A stretch of DNA of 64,000 nt from Inediibacterium massiliense (GCF_001282725.1 NZ_LN876587.1:1173695-1237694), one strand, 5' to 3'; shown: positions 53,901-62,140, counted from the first letter of the stretch. The notes: a model not told the origin generated them from the sequence alone. A program made the numbers and translations.

Positions 53901-54067
53901 TTGTAATTGCTGGAGGACTTGCAGCATCTACTTTCCTTACCTTGTTCTTTGTACCAATGCTTTATATTTATTTTGATAAGTTTGCAAATAAAGTAAGAAA
54001 ATTATTAGGAATAAAACCTAAAATGAAACAATTAGAGATCGAACAAGAACTAAGTGAAAGCATATAA
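50912..54067 (+). CDS. RND-family efflux transporter (AcrB/SwrC-like)
   Basis: Transporter of 1051 aa with the standard 12-helix RND plan: one helix at about residues 13-31, a first extracytoplasmic domain, helices about 335-470, one near 540, a second extracytoplasmic domain, and helices about 850-1020. Motifs include FAKISIKRPVTIFVAMAIVL, GGLSIGVGMLVDNSVVVLEN and the proton-relay region around it. Similar in context to the Bacillus surfactin exporter SwrC. The substrate is unknown. Likely controlled by the divergent two-component system. Confidence 0.94.
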   Translation: MDFAKISIKRPVTIFVAMAIVLILGVVSISKMQMALTPDVDMPIAVIMTQYSGAGPEEVENLVTEVIEGAVANVENIDSISSTSSEGVSTVIVQFNYGIDLDKSINSIRDKLGTVSHMLPDDANSPTIMKFDMNSQPIANIAVTSKNMDKDALKIFSEDTIQPRIERQPGVASVAITGGYEKEIKIQIDPERMEGLGLTIGNIGQTLASENTNQAGGSIKYGENSLTISSKLKMENIDDIKATPIKLSSGAVIGLQEIAEITEVNKEIKSISRYNGEESILISVTKASDGNTVTTVNAIKKEIEKISKAYSDIDIDIVNESGSVIENSVNNVISNIFIGGILSILILFIFLKNVSLTGVIAVSMPLSVIGSFVLLYFSGTTLNMISLGGLSIGVGMLVDNSVVVLENIYRYRTTESFSKIGGTYRGTKEVALSVAGSTLTTIAVFIPFIFASGLLLEMMMDLAFAVVFSLIMSLIVAVTVVPMLSANYVNNIHNSRAPKPLNFINHLLDSFDKFIKHIGNIYEKALNWSLHHKKRTVLIIVSIFIASLFLMPFVGIELMPSSDEGTFTVKVEAPKGSKLESVNELSLKSEEILEKIPEIKSMTVSMSGSSDGMNSLRGGGSAESSITVKLIDKKERSKNIEQIMEEVRNLTKNIAGTKIAVSASSSMGSLAGGGVTVEIHGEDLDTMKEISDKIQQQMAKIQGLRQIKSSLEEQNQQVALKIDKDKIRHYGLTGSQVSSQVRNIISGHTATTLKVDGSEMDIRIVYPEKFVTTLTNLGDIRISTGTGAYIPLSSIANITMEDVPSSIQRSDQTRYITVTSDVFGRASGSVGNEVQDIINQMTFPDGYTVSLGGANEMMEETFSSLFLVIILAIILVYLVMAAQFESLINPFIIMFTIPLAFTGAILLLFITGESLSMMALIGCLVLVGIVVNNGIVLVDYINILRERDGYDLEEAILKACPTRLRPILMTAMTTILGQLPLIFSNGSNSEMLKGMGLVIAGGLAASTFLTLFFVPMLYIYFDKFANKVRKLLGIKPKMKQLEIEQELSESI

Positions 54068-54106
54068 GGGTTATCTTTTAACCTTTACAACACTATTGCT
54101 AATAAT

Positions 54107-54132
54107 AAGGCTCCTAAGTTGCTAGGAGCCTT
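54107..54132. terminator. Bidirectional terminator after the RND gene
   Basis: AAGGCTCCTA (54107-54116) pairs with TAGGAGCCTT (54123-54132), followed by TTATTTTG on the plus strand. It lies between convergent genes. Confidence 0.85.
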
Positions 54133-54159
54133 TATTTTGTACTATATATTTTTTTAAAA

Positions 54160-54927
54160 TTATAAAGAAAACATATCACTTCTTTTTATTTTAAATGCTT
54201 TACTTCCTAAATTCTTTATTTCTCTCCTTGATTCTCTATAAATATCTAGTAATTCATTTGAAATTTCCTCAAATCTTTTATCTGTTATACCAAGTTTTTT
54301 CTTAAATCTTTCATCTTCTATTCTTTCAATGATTATATTATTCGGAGATATTTCCTTAATAATATTTTTTATCTTCTGAATTGATTCTTCATCATCGTTA
54401 TAACCCTTAATAATAGTAATTTCAAATATAAATTTTCCTTTGTATTGTTTATTAAAAGAAACCATATTTGAAATGTATTCTACTAACGTATACCCTTCAA
54501 TAGGTCTTTGGATTTTTTGAAAATCTTTTTCTGTGATTACTTTTATCTCTCCAACAACCTCATCACATTTATTAGCAATTTTTATATATTCATCTCTACC
54601 TAGTAAATATCCATTAGAAAGAAGTCTCACAGGTAAACCTTTGACTTTGATAAAGTCAATAATATCAGCAATTCTATCATTTACTAAGGCTTCTCCTTTT
54701 GAGTTAATAAAGATTAATTCTGCTTTTGTACTTTCTATCATTCTTTCTAGTTCAATCAATGAAATATCTATTTTATCAAATGACCTTTGGGTATCTACCT
54801 TATTTTGAGACCTTCCAATAGGACAAAATATGCAGTCAAAATTACAATACTTTTCTGGAAGTATATCAACCTCCAGTACCCTTCTTCCATCTTCAATATA
54901 AATATCTTTGTAACTAAAAACACCCAT
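54160..54927 (-). CDS. Radical SAM protein
   Basis: Protein of 255 aa. The CxxxCxxC motif is CNFDCIFCPIG near residue 28. LLSNGYLLGRDEY and the partial barrel fit a short radical SAM enzyme of the type often annotated wyosine-like or Fe-S oxidoreductase. There is no extra cluster-binding C-terminal Cys region, so it is a minimal enzyme. It stands alone; its substrate is unknown. AGGAGGAC precedes the ATG. Confidence 0.85.
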   Translation of the reverse strand: MGVFSYKDIYIEDGRRVLEVDILPEKYCNFDCIFCPIGRSQNKVDTQRSFDKIDISLIELERMIESTKAELIFINSKGEALVNDRIADIIDFIKVKGLPVRLLSNGYLLGRDEYIKIANKCDEVVGEIKVITEKDFQKIQRPIEGYTLVEYISNMVSFNKQYKGKFIFEITIIKGYNDDEESIQKIKNIIKEISPNNIIIERIEDERFKKKLGITDKRFEEISNELLDIYRESRREIKNLGSKAFKIKRSDMFSL

Positions 54928-54994
54928 TATCAGGTCCTCCTCTTTCAGTAATATTATTACTTATTTTTTGTTATTTTTAAACTATATAGGATTA

Positions 54995-55315
54995 TTAATC
55001 TATTGGTATTAATTTCAGACCAACGATTCCAAAAACTATAAATGCAATACAAATCATACGCATTACATTAATGGGTTCTTTAAATAAAATAATACCTAAG
55101 ACTACAGTACCAACAGTTCCTATACCTGTCCAAATTGCATATGCATTGCCTAGTGGTAAGCTTTTTAAAGACAATGATAAAAAATAGAAGCTTGCAACCA
55201 TTCCTATAACAGTTAATATACTAGGTGATATTTTTGTAAATCCTTGTGAATACTTCATGCCCATTACCCAGCCTACTTCTAAAAAACCTGCTATAACTAA
55301 ATAACTCCATTCCAT
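54995..55315 (-). CDS. gdx: SMR-family guanidinium exporter (Gdx/SugE type)
   Basis: Four-helix transporter of 106 aa. The first helix has AGFLEVGWVMGMKYSQGF, with the essential glutamate in the order typical of Gdx rather than EmrE. The guanidine-I riboswitch immediately upstream strongly supports export of guanidinium. It works as an antiparallel dimer driven by protons. GGGAGGTAAAG precedes the ATG. Confidence 0.93.
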   Translation of the reverse strand: MEWSYLVIAGFLEVGWVMGMKYSQGFTKISPSILTVIGMVASFYFLSLSLKSLPLGNAYAIWTGIGTVGTVVLGIILFKEPINVMRMICIAFIVFGIVGLKLIPID

Positions 55316-55369
55316 AAACTTTACCTCCCTAAATCAATAGTTAAAGTTGTCTCATAGCCTTTTAAAGAA

Positions 55370-55497
55370 AAAAAATAAAAAGCCTAAGGAAATATTATAA
55401 AAATATCTCCCAGGCTTTTATCCTTCCGTGTACACAGTTACCTGTGCGTCTTCTCTCGGACCAGCCAGTTGTAAACTGCGGAACCCTAGAAAACTTA
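55370..55497 (-). promoter_or_regulatory. Guanidine-I (ykkC) riboswitch with terminator platform
   Basis: On the minus strand, conserved ykkC blocks occur in order: CTAGGGTTCCG, CTGGTCCGAGAG, ACACGGAAGGATAAAAGCCT and GGGAGA. The GCCT is also the 5' arm of a terminator, pairing with AGGC and followed by TTTTTATTTTTTT (about 55365-55420). Guanidine binding should hold the aptamer and prevent the terminator, turning on gdx. This riboswitch and spacer fill the gap 55316-55497; the remaining bases to 55706 hold no other gene. Confidence 0.95.
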
Positions 55498-55706
55498 AAT
55501 GTATATTTAATTATAATCTACAAATTAAAATTACAATTAATTTTAGCATAATATAAAAGATTTATCAACTAAATGAATCAAAGGGATAGGTACTTTGATT
55601 TCAAATGTGATTCCAGGTTCTTTTTGTTTCTAGAAATATATGGTATTCTAAAAGAAGATTATTAACCTTTATTACATAAAGTTCATCCGAAAGACTCGTG
55701 ATAAGA

Positions 55707-56957
55707 ATGAAAGAAAAACGTGTAGCAATAATATCAGATATCAATGCAAATAGATATGTTCTTGAAAGTTTTTTAAACTATATTCATAACAAAGATATTG
55801 ATCATATTATCAATTTAGGTAATTTTCTAAAAAACGGACCTCATCCTCAAGAAGTAATAGAGATGATTACTACAGACAAAAGATTTATCAACTTATTAGG
55901 AGCAGATGAGTATGATCTGTTTTACAATGAAAATAAAGAAGAACCATGTTTATATGAAAACTGGATGAAAGATAGATGTAAAAATGAAATATTAGAAAAG
56001 ATAAAAACATTTCCTGTATCTTTGCCACTTGAAATGTTTGGGCAAAAAGTATTGCTAATGACTCATGATTTAGGAGAAGATAGTCTAGGTCATGAACACT
56101 GGAATATACGTGCTTTAATTTTAAAATCAAATATTGTGAGAAAAATAGATATTACAAACATACTTGAATATGATTATATTTTTTGTGGGCGAAAAGGGGT
56201 ACAAGAATTAAAGGTAGAGAATTTTTCATCAGATCATCCAGTAACCATTCTTTGCCCAGGGAATTTGTCTTGTTTAAGAGATAATTTAATGACTTTTGCA
56301 ATGTTAGTTTTTAAAGAGAATGAAGGTGAAGTTTCTTTTAAAAAAATTTCTTATGATATAAACCAAGTATTCAGAGATTTATATGACTTAGATGTTCCTG
56401 ATAAAGAAAGCATTATTAATGAAATATATAAAGTACAAAATGTAGAAACCCTACTAGATGAAGATAATTATTTGAAAAAATATGCAAAACAAGAAGGGGA
56501 TGTAGTCATTTATACAAACCATTCTGAAGATCACATGGATAGAAAATATAAGGAATTTTGGGATAAAATATTAATGTATATGATACCTACATGTAGGTAT
56601 GTAGAATTTGGTTGCTGGAAAAATGACACATTTATTATGACTGAACTTGAAGAAATAGCACACATCATATCAATAGAAAAATATGGATGTGAACAAATGA
56701 GTATTACTTGTATGATCAATGAAGATATTATGGAGCTATTAGCAAAAGATTTTATAACAGAAAATGGTAGCTTTAAATGGTTTGAGCTAACTTTATTAAA
56801 AGAAATGGATAATGAAGATGACGAGGATGATGATTCCTTAATATTAAATACAAGACATTTTGGAACTGAATATTGTTTATATCATTTAACAAAAGAACAA
56901 ACAAAATATATCAAGTCCCTATGTAATCAATATGGTTTGAAATATAATATTTTTTAA
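55707..56957 (+). CDS. Degenerate calcineurin-like phosphoesterase-type protein
   Basis: Protein of about 416 aa. The first 200 residues follow the order of a YfcE/DNA-repair-type metallophosphoesterase: VAIISDINANRYVLESFLNY, IINLGNFLKNGPHPQEVI, INLLGADEYDLF, LLMTHDLGEDS. But key ligands are altered (DIN for DIH, GNFL for GDxV, GADE for GNHD), so metal catalysis is doubtful. The last 200 residues are of unknown type. Start is ATG 55707 or GTG 55698; no strong ribosome site is seen. Possibly a binding or sensory protein; this is inference. Confidence 0.65.
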   Translation: MKEKRVAIISDINANRYVLESFLNYIHNKDIDHIINLGNFLKNGPHPQEVIEMITTDKRFINLLGADEYDLFYNENKEEPCLYENWMKDRCKNEILEKIKTFPVSLPLEMFGQKVLLMTHDLGEDSLGHEHWNIRALILKSNIVRKIDITNILEYDYIFCGRKGVQELKVENFSSDHPVTILCPGNLSCLRDNLMTFAMLVFKENEGEVSFKKISYDINQVFRDLYDLDVPDKESIINEIYKVQNVETLLDEDNYLKKYAKQEGDVVIYTNHSEDHMDRKYKEFWDKILMYMIPTCRYVEFGCWKNDTFIMTELEEIAHIISIEKYGCEQMSITCMINEDIMELLAKDFITENGSFKWFELTLLKEMDNEDDEDDDSLILNTRHFGTEYCLYHLTKEQTKYIKSLCNQYGLKYNIF

Positions 56958-56970
56958 GAAGGGGTAAATT

Positions 56971-57147
56971 ATGGCTTTCTTCATTTTTTTAATAACATTC
57001 ATTATATGTTTGTGTATATCGTACATTTTAATGTTGTGTATACCTTTTGATACAATAATACACATGTATATAGCAACAAGTTTTCTTATATCTGTAGTCA
57101 TTGCTATATATTATGATTATAAAAATAATAACCAAAAAGATAGGTGA
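56971..57147 (+). CDS. 58-aa two-helix membrane protein
   Basis: Begins MAFFIFLITFIICLCISYIL and ends with a polar tail YDYKNNNQKDR. It has two predicted helices (about 2-24 and 31-48). AAGGGG lies 6 bases before the ATG, and the gene starts 13 bases after the phosphoesterase-like gene, so they may be co-transcribed. No family recognised. Confidence 0.55.
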   Translation: MAFFIFLITFIICLCISYILMLCIPFDTIIHMYIATSFLISVVIAIYYDYKNNNQKDR

Positions 57148-57249
57148 ATTGAGCATTCACGACTCATAAATCATGTGTTATATAAACAAAATCAACCATA
57201 TTGACGATAATTTACATGTATTGATATTTATTGAAAGAAGGAATTTATT

Positions 57250-57618
57250 ATGAAGATTAATAGTGTTCAAAGTGTAATAAACTCAACTATCCAATCTCAA
57301 CAAACATCTTTAAAATCAGAAAACAAAGAAGAGAATGACTCATCAACCAGGAAAATAGAATATGTTTTGGAAGGTGGAGTGATAAAAGTTTATGTTATAG
57401 ATGGGAAAAGTGCACCAAGATGTGTCAAAACTATATTATTAAGTATTGCTACTCCAGAAATACTTGCAAAGGTAAAAAATCCAAGCTTTCTAGATATGAT
57501 GAGGCTCCAAGACATAAACAAAAATGAACAAAAAGAAGAGAAAGATCTACATTCTAATGGGAATAATATGCTTCAAAAGAAAGTTAAAGAATATGAAAAA
57601 TTTGCTGCTACTTTTTAA
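57250..57618 (+). CDS. Hypothetical soluble protein, 122 aa
   Basis: Hydrophilic protein with a Ser/Gln-rich N-terminus (SVQSVINSTIQSQQTSLKSE), a short beta-like middle (IEYVLEGGVIKVYVIDGKSA) and a charged helical C-terminus. The N-terminal style is reminiscent of FlaG or other flagellar-type small proteins, but this is not a firm match. GAAGGAATT lies before the ATG. Its end overlaps the end of the convergent GyrI-like gene by 11 bp. Confidence 0.55.
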   Translation: MKINSVQSVINSTIQSQQTSLKSENKEENDSSTRKIEYVLEGGVIKVYVIDGKSAPRCVKTILLSIATPEILAKVKNPSFLDMMRLQDINKNEQKEEKDLHSNGNNMLQKKVKEYEKFAATF

Positions 57619-58102
57619 CTATAGCAATCCATACTGCTTGTCTGTTATTTTGCATATAGCTTTCAATGACTGGAAGATCACTGAGTTCATAGCCGGAATT
57701 GGGAAGCCACTCTGTATAAAACTTTGTATAAACTCTTTGAACAGCATCTGGTAATTGTCCGTTTGCTTCTAATATTACCCATGTAGCTTGAGGAAATTCA
57801 AAGCTGATCATATCAGCATATGAATCAATTCTTTTACATTCTAAAGCATCCACATATGTTGTCACAGCAATATAATAATCCATCTTTTCAGAATCTCCCC
57901 ATTGCCCTCCTACACTGATTCCAAGAAACCCCGATGGACGATAATCTGCTTTCATACAAATTTCCATCATAGAATCTATTGTGCCATCTTTCCATGCAGT
58001 ATCCCAAATTTGAGGGACAATATGAAAAGCATCATTTGTGCAAATGGTTTGTTTATATCCTGAAACTGTAAAAGCAGGCCATTGTTCAATTTTATAGTTC
58101 AT
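57608..58102 (-). CDS. GyrI-like effector-binding domain protein
   Basis: Stand-alone GyrI-like domain of 164 aa (MNYKIEQWPAFTVSGYKQTI, PQIWDTAWKDGTIDSM, FPQATWVILEANGQLPDAVQ, then YTKFYTEWLPNSGYEL). Such domains bind small amphipathic or aromatic molecules and occur alone or fused to AraC/MerR regulators. It has no DNA-binding part. The ATG at 58102 follows AGGAG by 8 bases; the earlier in-frame start at 58147 is rejected. Related in domain type to the AraC- and MerR-type regulators at the start of the window. Confidence 0.85.
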   Translation of the reverse strand: MNYKIEQWPAFTVSGYKQTICTNDAFHIVPQIWDTAWKDGTIDSMMEICMKADYRPSGFLGISVGGQWGDSEKMDYYIAVTTYVDALECKRIDSYADMISFEFPQATWVILEANGQLPDAVQRVYTKFYTEWLPNSGYELSDLPVIESYMQNNRQAVWIAIVKK

Positions 58103-58298
58103 ATTTGTTTCTCCTTTAATCGTTATTTGAAGAGTAATATAAATCATTTGAATGCATATAAAAAATGATCATATGAATTATACCATTAAATGCCTTTGTA
58201 TAGGAATTGTTTTTCATTAATTTTTTATTATATTAATTATTTTAATAATATTATTTTTAATTTATTTTTTCTTAAGGGGCTTTGTCGTGAAACATTTT

Positions 58299-58859
58299 CT
58301 AATATTCTTCATGTTTTATTGGGATATACTTGAGTATGTCTCCTGATTTTACACTCTCAGATAAACGCTCTAGCCAAAAATAATATTCTTTTGATTTTTC
58401 TAATTGCTCATAATAGTATTTCGCTTCTTCTTTGATTGTTTCATCAGCTTTAGGATCATTCAAAACATCTTTTAAATTTTCTTCTGCCATTGAAATGGCT
58501 TCTAAATTTATCCTTACTTCTCTATTCCATTTTTCACAGAAAAAAGTTTCGAAATACTTAAAGAAATCTTTTTCCGCTAAATAAAAATCTTTACGAGAAC
58601 CTTTTTGCCAAACCTTTTTAACCAGATTGTTTTCAGATAAGGTACGTACAGCTTTACTCATGCTAGGTTTACTCATACCTAGTTCATTTTTCATTTCATC
58701 TAAGGACATGGCATTTTTATGAAAATACATAGTTCCATACAAACGTGCAATAGAATTGGTAACACCATATAAATCCATTGTTTCAGCAATAGCATTGATC
58801 ACAGTATCTTTACTTTTTTCGATTTTTTCCTCTATTTCAAGTTTTTCTTTTCTATCCAT
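58299..58859 (-). CDS. gbsR: GbsR/MarR-type regulator of betaine/carnitine-type genes
   Basis: Regulator of 186 aa with a GbsR-type winged HTH (AETMDLYGVTNSIARLYGTM, then LDEMKNELGMSKPSMSKAVR). In Bacillus, GbsR/OpcR-type repressors control choline and betaine uptake or synthesis. Here the gene lies next to an acyltransferase and a betaine-type binding protein, and shares a 26-bp site with that operon's promoter, so it likely represses both. AAAGGAG precedes the ATG. Confidence 0.9.
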   Translation of the reverse strand: MDRKEKLEIEEKIEKSKDTVINAIAETMDLYGVTNSIARLYGTMYFHKNAMSLDEMKNELGMSKPSMSKAVRTLSENNLVKKVWQKGSRKDFYLAEKDFFKYFETFFCEKWNREVRINLEAISMAEENLKDVLNDPKADETIKEEAKYYYEQLEKSKEYYFWLERLSESVKSGDILKYIPIKHEEY

Positions 58860-58899
58860 ATTTCTAACTCCTTTTGCAATTTACTTTTCTATTAACTTT

Positions 58900-58925
58900 G
58901 TTTGAAATATTAAAAACGTTTCTTG
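58900..58925 (-). promoter_or_regulatory. Putative GbsR operator in the gbsR leader
   Basis: Plus-strand GTTTGAAATATT followed by AAAAACGTTTCTTG matches 62115-62140 at 21 of 26 positions; the core is AAACGTTTCTT. It lies about 10-35 bases downstream of the predicted gbsR start point. Confidence 0.6.
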
Positions 58926-58940
58926 CTTTTCCTGAGTATT

Positions 58941-58969
58941 AATATATTCACTATACAATAAGTTGTCAA
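58941..58969 (-). promoter_or_regulatory. gbsR promoter
   Basis: On the minus strand, TTGACA (58964-58969) and TATATT (58941-58946) are separated by 17 bp, a near-consensus sigma-A promoter. Confidence 0.75.
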
Positions 58970-58972
58970 ATA

Positions 58973-59022
58973 TTTATATGAAATAGCTAATACAATATAT
59001 TTTATTAGCTATTTCATATAAA
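58973..59022. terminator. 19-bp perfect inverted repeat between gbsR and the acyltransferase gene
   Basis: Arms at 58973-58991 and 59004-59022 are exact reverse complements around a 12-nt loop. It lies beyond the acyltransferase stop and just upstream of the gbsR -35, so it may both end the operon and lie next to the gbsR promoter. A second, weaker hairpin (GCCTAAGA/TCTTAGGC) lies at about 59027-59069. Confidence 0.55.
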
Positions 59023-59083
59023 TACAAGCCTAAGAAAGCAACTTCCACTTTTGTTACACTCTTAGGCTAAAAATAAATAAACT

Positions 59084-60853
59084 TTAAGATAAAAGCTTCA
59101 TGATCTTTGCCATTTCTATCAAAGACTCTTCTATATTGAGTACCAGCCTGTTTAATTTTTCTTTCATATAGGTTCTACTTGTTATATTAAAACAAATATA
59201 ATCATTCTCTTTAAGATATCGAATACCAAACCCATCCTCAACAACAGGTCCATATCCAGCTAGCTTTAATCCCTTTATAGAACTTGTACTGGTACATATT
59301 GTACTATGAGTCAATGTTACATATCCCTTATCCGTAAAAATTTGGGGTAAAGTATCAACTCCTATCTCCTTATCAAAAGAATCATACATATTGAGTAATC
59401 CCAATAAATGACCATCTATTCCTCTTCCATTTTTGCATTCTTTAATTCGTTCTACATGCTTTTGTGCTGCTTTTTTTAAAGATGCTGCTTTTTTATTATG
59501 ATCACAACAATCAGATATCATATTTTTTATAAACTCAATAGATTCCATAGATACACAATACATAACTTCTATACGACCTGCCAAAAACTTTCTAGTCATT
59601 ACAGCTTCATATACACTATAACACCTTCCATATAATTTATACTGGGCCAATTGCAAAGCTAATTGAACAAAAGCATCAGGACTTATTCCAAATGTTTTTA
59701 TTAGTTTTTTTCCAAACTGATCAAAATGAAATACCCGTGTTTCTGTATTAGAAACAACTTCATTAAATTGATTGAAAGCCTTACTAATTTGTTTTTTCAA
59801 TGGATCATTTAAATGAAATGTTAGTTTTTCAGGTCTATTTTGAAGATATTTCTTTTCATGTGTATGAATTTTATCCATATCTTCATAAATCCATTCCGTA
59901 AATCTTGCCATAACAGAACCATCTATTCCAGTATGTTCCATATTGATCCCTAATTCTCCGTTTTTGGCAACTATAAACTGCAATGATTTATCAAACCATC
60001 TGTTTTTTCCATTCCCATGAAGCATCATATTGGAAGCTTCTTCTAAGCTATTTGGACTTTCATCATCTAAACATAATGCAAAAATAGCATTTTCTATTTT
60101 TTCTATATTTTCTTTGTTCGTCTCATCTATTTTTAGTAAAGATTTTCTCGTATCTGCCCATTCATCTCTATTCATGGTAGTAAGTATTCCCAGACCTTCT
60201 CCTTCTCTTCTTTTGCTTATATTGATGATATACTTTAAATCCTCTTGGATTTCTACAAAAGACCTCATATCTCCTGAATCTAGCAGTACATCTAGGATAA
60301 ATATTTGCCCTTTGTATAAAACAACAATATATTTTTGAGAAGGTGTTATTTTTAATAAATCCTTTTCTCTTCTAGGAATTCTTGTAGCAGAAAATAATCT
60401 TTTATACTGAAGCATACAAATAGGTCTGTCTTCCTGTAAATCAACATCTAATTCTTCTCGATCAATTAAACCCTTAAATCTACAAACAGATAGAATAAGA
60501 GCAGTAGCCATATACTCTTGTGTAACCCCTAAATCTTTTAGCTTATTTTTTATAATATAAAAAACATTCCCCTCTATGATAAGAGGGTTTCTAGATGCTA
60601 AATATAGATTCTCCCAAAGAGGTGCTGTCCAGTTGGATAGATTGTTTCTTTCTGCCCACCTTATAAGCTCTTCTTGTAGCTTTTTTCCATCTCCATCTTT
60701 ACTTTTAAATTTTTCAACCATTTTTTTTGTTTTAAGAAACTCTTCTTCTGTAAGCAATGGTTGAACCCATTCTATGAATCGATTACAGGTATCATTTAAT
60801 TTAGGAATAGGTATTTTAGGTAGATTGTCTTGATTAGCAAATGTTCTTTTCAT
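59084..60853 (-). CDS. Choline/carnitine O-acyltransferase family protein
   Basis: Protein of 589 aa, full length for the carnitine/choline acyltransferase family. The N-terminus LPKIPIPKLNDTCNRFIEWV is the family start. The catalytic histidine is in INMEHTGIDGSVM, equivalent to the EHxxxDG motif. The CoA/carboxylate region is LTHSTICTSTSSIKGLKLAG, then YGPVVEDGFGIRYL. Such enzymes, common in eukaryotes, are rarer in bacteria. It transfers acyl groups between CoA and carnitine or choline. It follows the binding protein gene and is probably under GbsR control. Confidence 0.88.
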   Translation of the reverse strand: MKRTFANQDNLPKIPIPKLNDTCNRFIEWVQPLLTEEEFLKTKKMVEKFKSKDGDGKKLQEELIRWAERNNLSNWTAPLWENLYLASRNPLIIEGNVFYIIKNKLKDLGVTQEYMATALILSVCRFKGLIDREELDVDLQEDRPICMLQYKRLFSATRIPRREKDLLKITPSQKYIVVLYKGQIFILDVLLDSGDMRSFVEIQEDLKYIINISKRREGEGLGILTTMNRDEWADTRKSLLKIDETNKENIEKIENAIFALCLDDESPNSLEEASNMMLHGNGKNRWFDKSLQFIVAKNGELGINMEHTGIDGSVMARFTEWIYEDMDKIHTHEKKYLQNRPEKLTFHLNDPLKKQISKAFNQFNEVVSNTETRVFHFDQFGKKLIKTFGISPDAFVQLALQLAQYKLYGRCYSVYEAVMTRKFLAGRIEVMYCVSMESIEFIKNMISDCCDHNKKAASLKKAAQKHVERIKECKNGRGIDGHLLGLLNMYDSFDKEIGVDTLPQIFTDKGYVTLTHSTICTSTSSIKGLKLAGYGPVVEDGFGIRYLKENDYICFNITSRTYMKEKLNRLVLNIEESLIEMAKIMKLLS

Positions 60854-60904
60854 ATGATTCCCCCTATTCTTTCATTGAATCTATAAACTATTTTCTAAGT
60901 ATTA

Positions 60905-61918
60905 TTAGATTGCTTTTTTTACTTTTTTGGCTATTTCATTTGGAACCCACTTTGTCCATAAGTCTTCATATTCTTTTAAAAACCATTTTGCTGCTTCATC
61001 TGCATTTACTTCATTCTCTTGCATATAAGCTAATGCCTTGCTTGTAATTTCACTACTTGTTTTATACTGTTTTAAAAAATCTACAACTTCAGGTGCTTCA
61101 TTTAAAAATTCTTTATTTACTGCAATGGTCAAATCCTGTGATGGATACTCACAAGCATAGTTATTCTCCCATTTTTCTTTTGTATAAGGTTCATCTTCAA
61201 GTAATGTCATATCATATTTTCCTGTAATCCAAGTAGGTTCCCAATAATATCCTAACCAAGGCTCTTTTTTTTCAATTGCTTCTGCAATGGATGCAGCTAA
61301 AGCGGGAGCTGAACCTGCTTGAAAATAGTTGTAGTTTTTGTCTAGCCCATAGCTTCCCATTTTCTTCCGTAGGCTTGTATCTGCTGTCCATCCAGGTATT
61401 GAACCATAGATTCTCCCTTTATTTGGATCTTCTGGATCTTTGAAAATTTCCCAATACTTATCTAAGTCTTTTACAGATTTCAATTCTGGCGCCATTGGTT
61501 CTATGCCTCTTTGAGGATCTCCTTTTATAACATAAGTTGGAACATATAGTCCTTGCTTATTGTCAGAATAGTTAATAGACAATTCAACAATCTCTCCACT
61601 TTCAATGGCTTCGTTATATAAATCTATAATATTTCCTGTCCAGATCTCTGTATAAACATTAATGTCCCCGCGTCTTAATCCTAATAATGATGTTTGTTCT
61701 GAACCCATTATTTCATTCGTTGAATATCCATATCCTTTTTCAAGGATCATCCTTGCTACTGCATTATGAAAACGAATACTGTCCCATCCAGCATCTGCAA
61801 AAACAATAGTCTCTTTTGTGCCTTGACTTTGACTGTTTGCTTCATGAGAACAAGCTGCTAATATAGAAACCATTAGCATCCATAACATTATGATCATTAA
61901 ATGTTTTTTAAATTTCAT
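60905..61918 (-). CDS. Glycine betaine/carnitine/choline-type binding lipoprotein (OpuAC)
   Basis: Substrate-binding protein of 337 aa. The lipobox is ILAAC near residue 22. The mature part starts IVFADAGWDSIRFHNAVARM and contains GWTADTSLRKKMGSYGL and WLGYYWEPTWITGKYDM; the Trp/Tyr-rich segments suit an aromatic cage for trimethylammonium groups. No permease or ATPase gene is adjacent, so it must use a transporter encoded elsewhere. First gene of the operon with the acyltransferase (51-base gap). Confidence 0.9.
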   Translation of the reverse strand: MKFKKHLMIIMLWMLMVSILAACSHEANSQSQGTKETIVFADAGWDSIRFHNAVARMILEKGYGYSTNEIMGSEQTSLLGLRRGDINVYTEIWTGNIIDLYNEAIESGEIVELSINYSDNKQGLYVPTYVIKGDPQRGIEPMAPELKSVKDLDKYWEIFKDPEDPNKGRIYGSIPGWTADTSLRKKMGSYGLDKNYNYFQAGSAPALAASIAEAIEKKEPWLGYYWEPTWITGKYDMTLLEDEPYTKEKWENNYACEYPSQDLTIAVNKEFLNEAPEVVDFLKQYKTSSEITSKALAYMQENEVNADEAAKWFLKEYEDLWTKWVPNEIAKKVKKAI

Positions 61919-62114
61919 ATTTTGTAATTCCCCCTATTTTATTTTGTATAAATAAAGATTGATATCATCTAGCTGTATCTTTCCTCCTTTCAAATCTTTT
62001 TAAATTTCATTTGTCCATATAAAAATGTCTTGCATTACTTTATACATTGGGATAAAAAATTGATTTTAAAATGATAGGTAAGTTGATCATAGGAAGTTTT
62101 TGAGAGTTTCTTTT

Positions 62115-62140
62115 GTTAAATATATTCGAAACGTTTCTTT
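62115..62140 (-). promoter_or_regulatory. Putative GbsR operator of the binding protein/acyltransferase operon
   Basis: Plus-strand GTTAAATATATTCG followed by AAACGTTTCTTT matches the site at 58900-58925. It lies about 7-32 bases downstream of the predicted start point; part of it (TTTCTTTTGTTA) is repeated at 62107-62118 and 62134-62145. The rest of the gap 61919-62517 holds no recognised gene. Confidence 0.6.

Noticed and set aside
55573-55592. Inverted partial match between 55573-55592 and about 63637-63656 (CAAAGGGATAGGTA-type)
   Set aside because: It flanks both riboswitch copies but in opposite orientation and is short; too weak to claim an inversion or mobile end.
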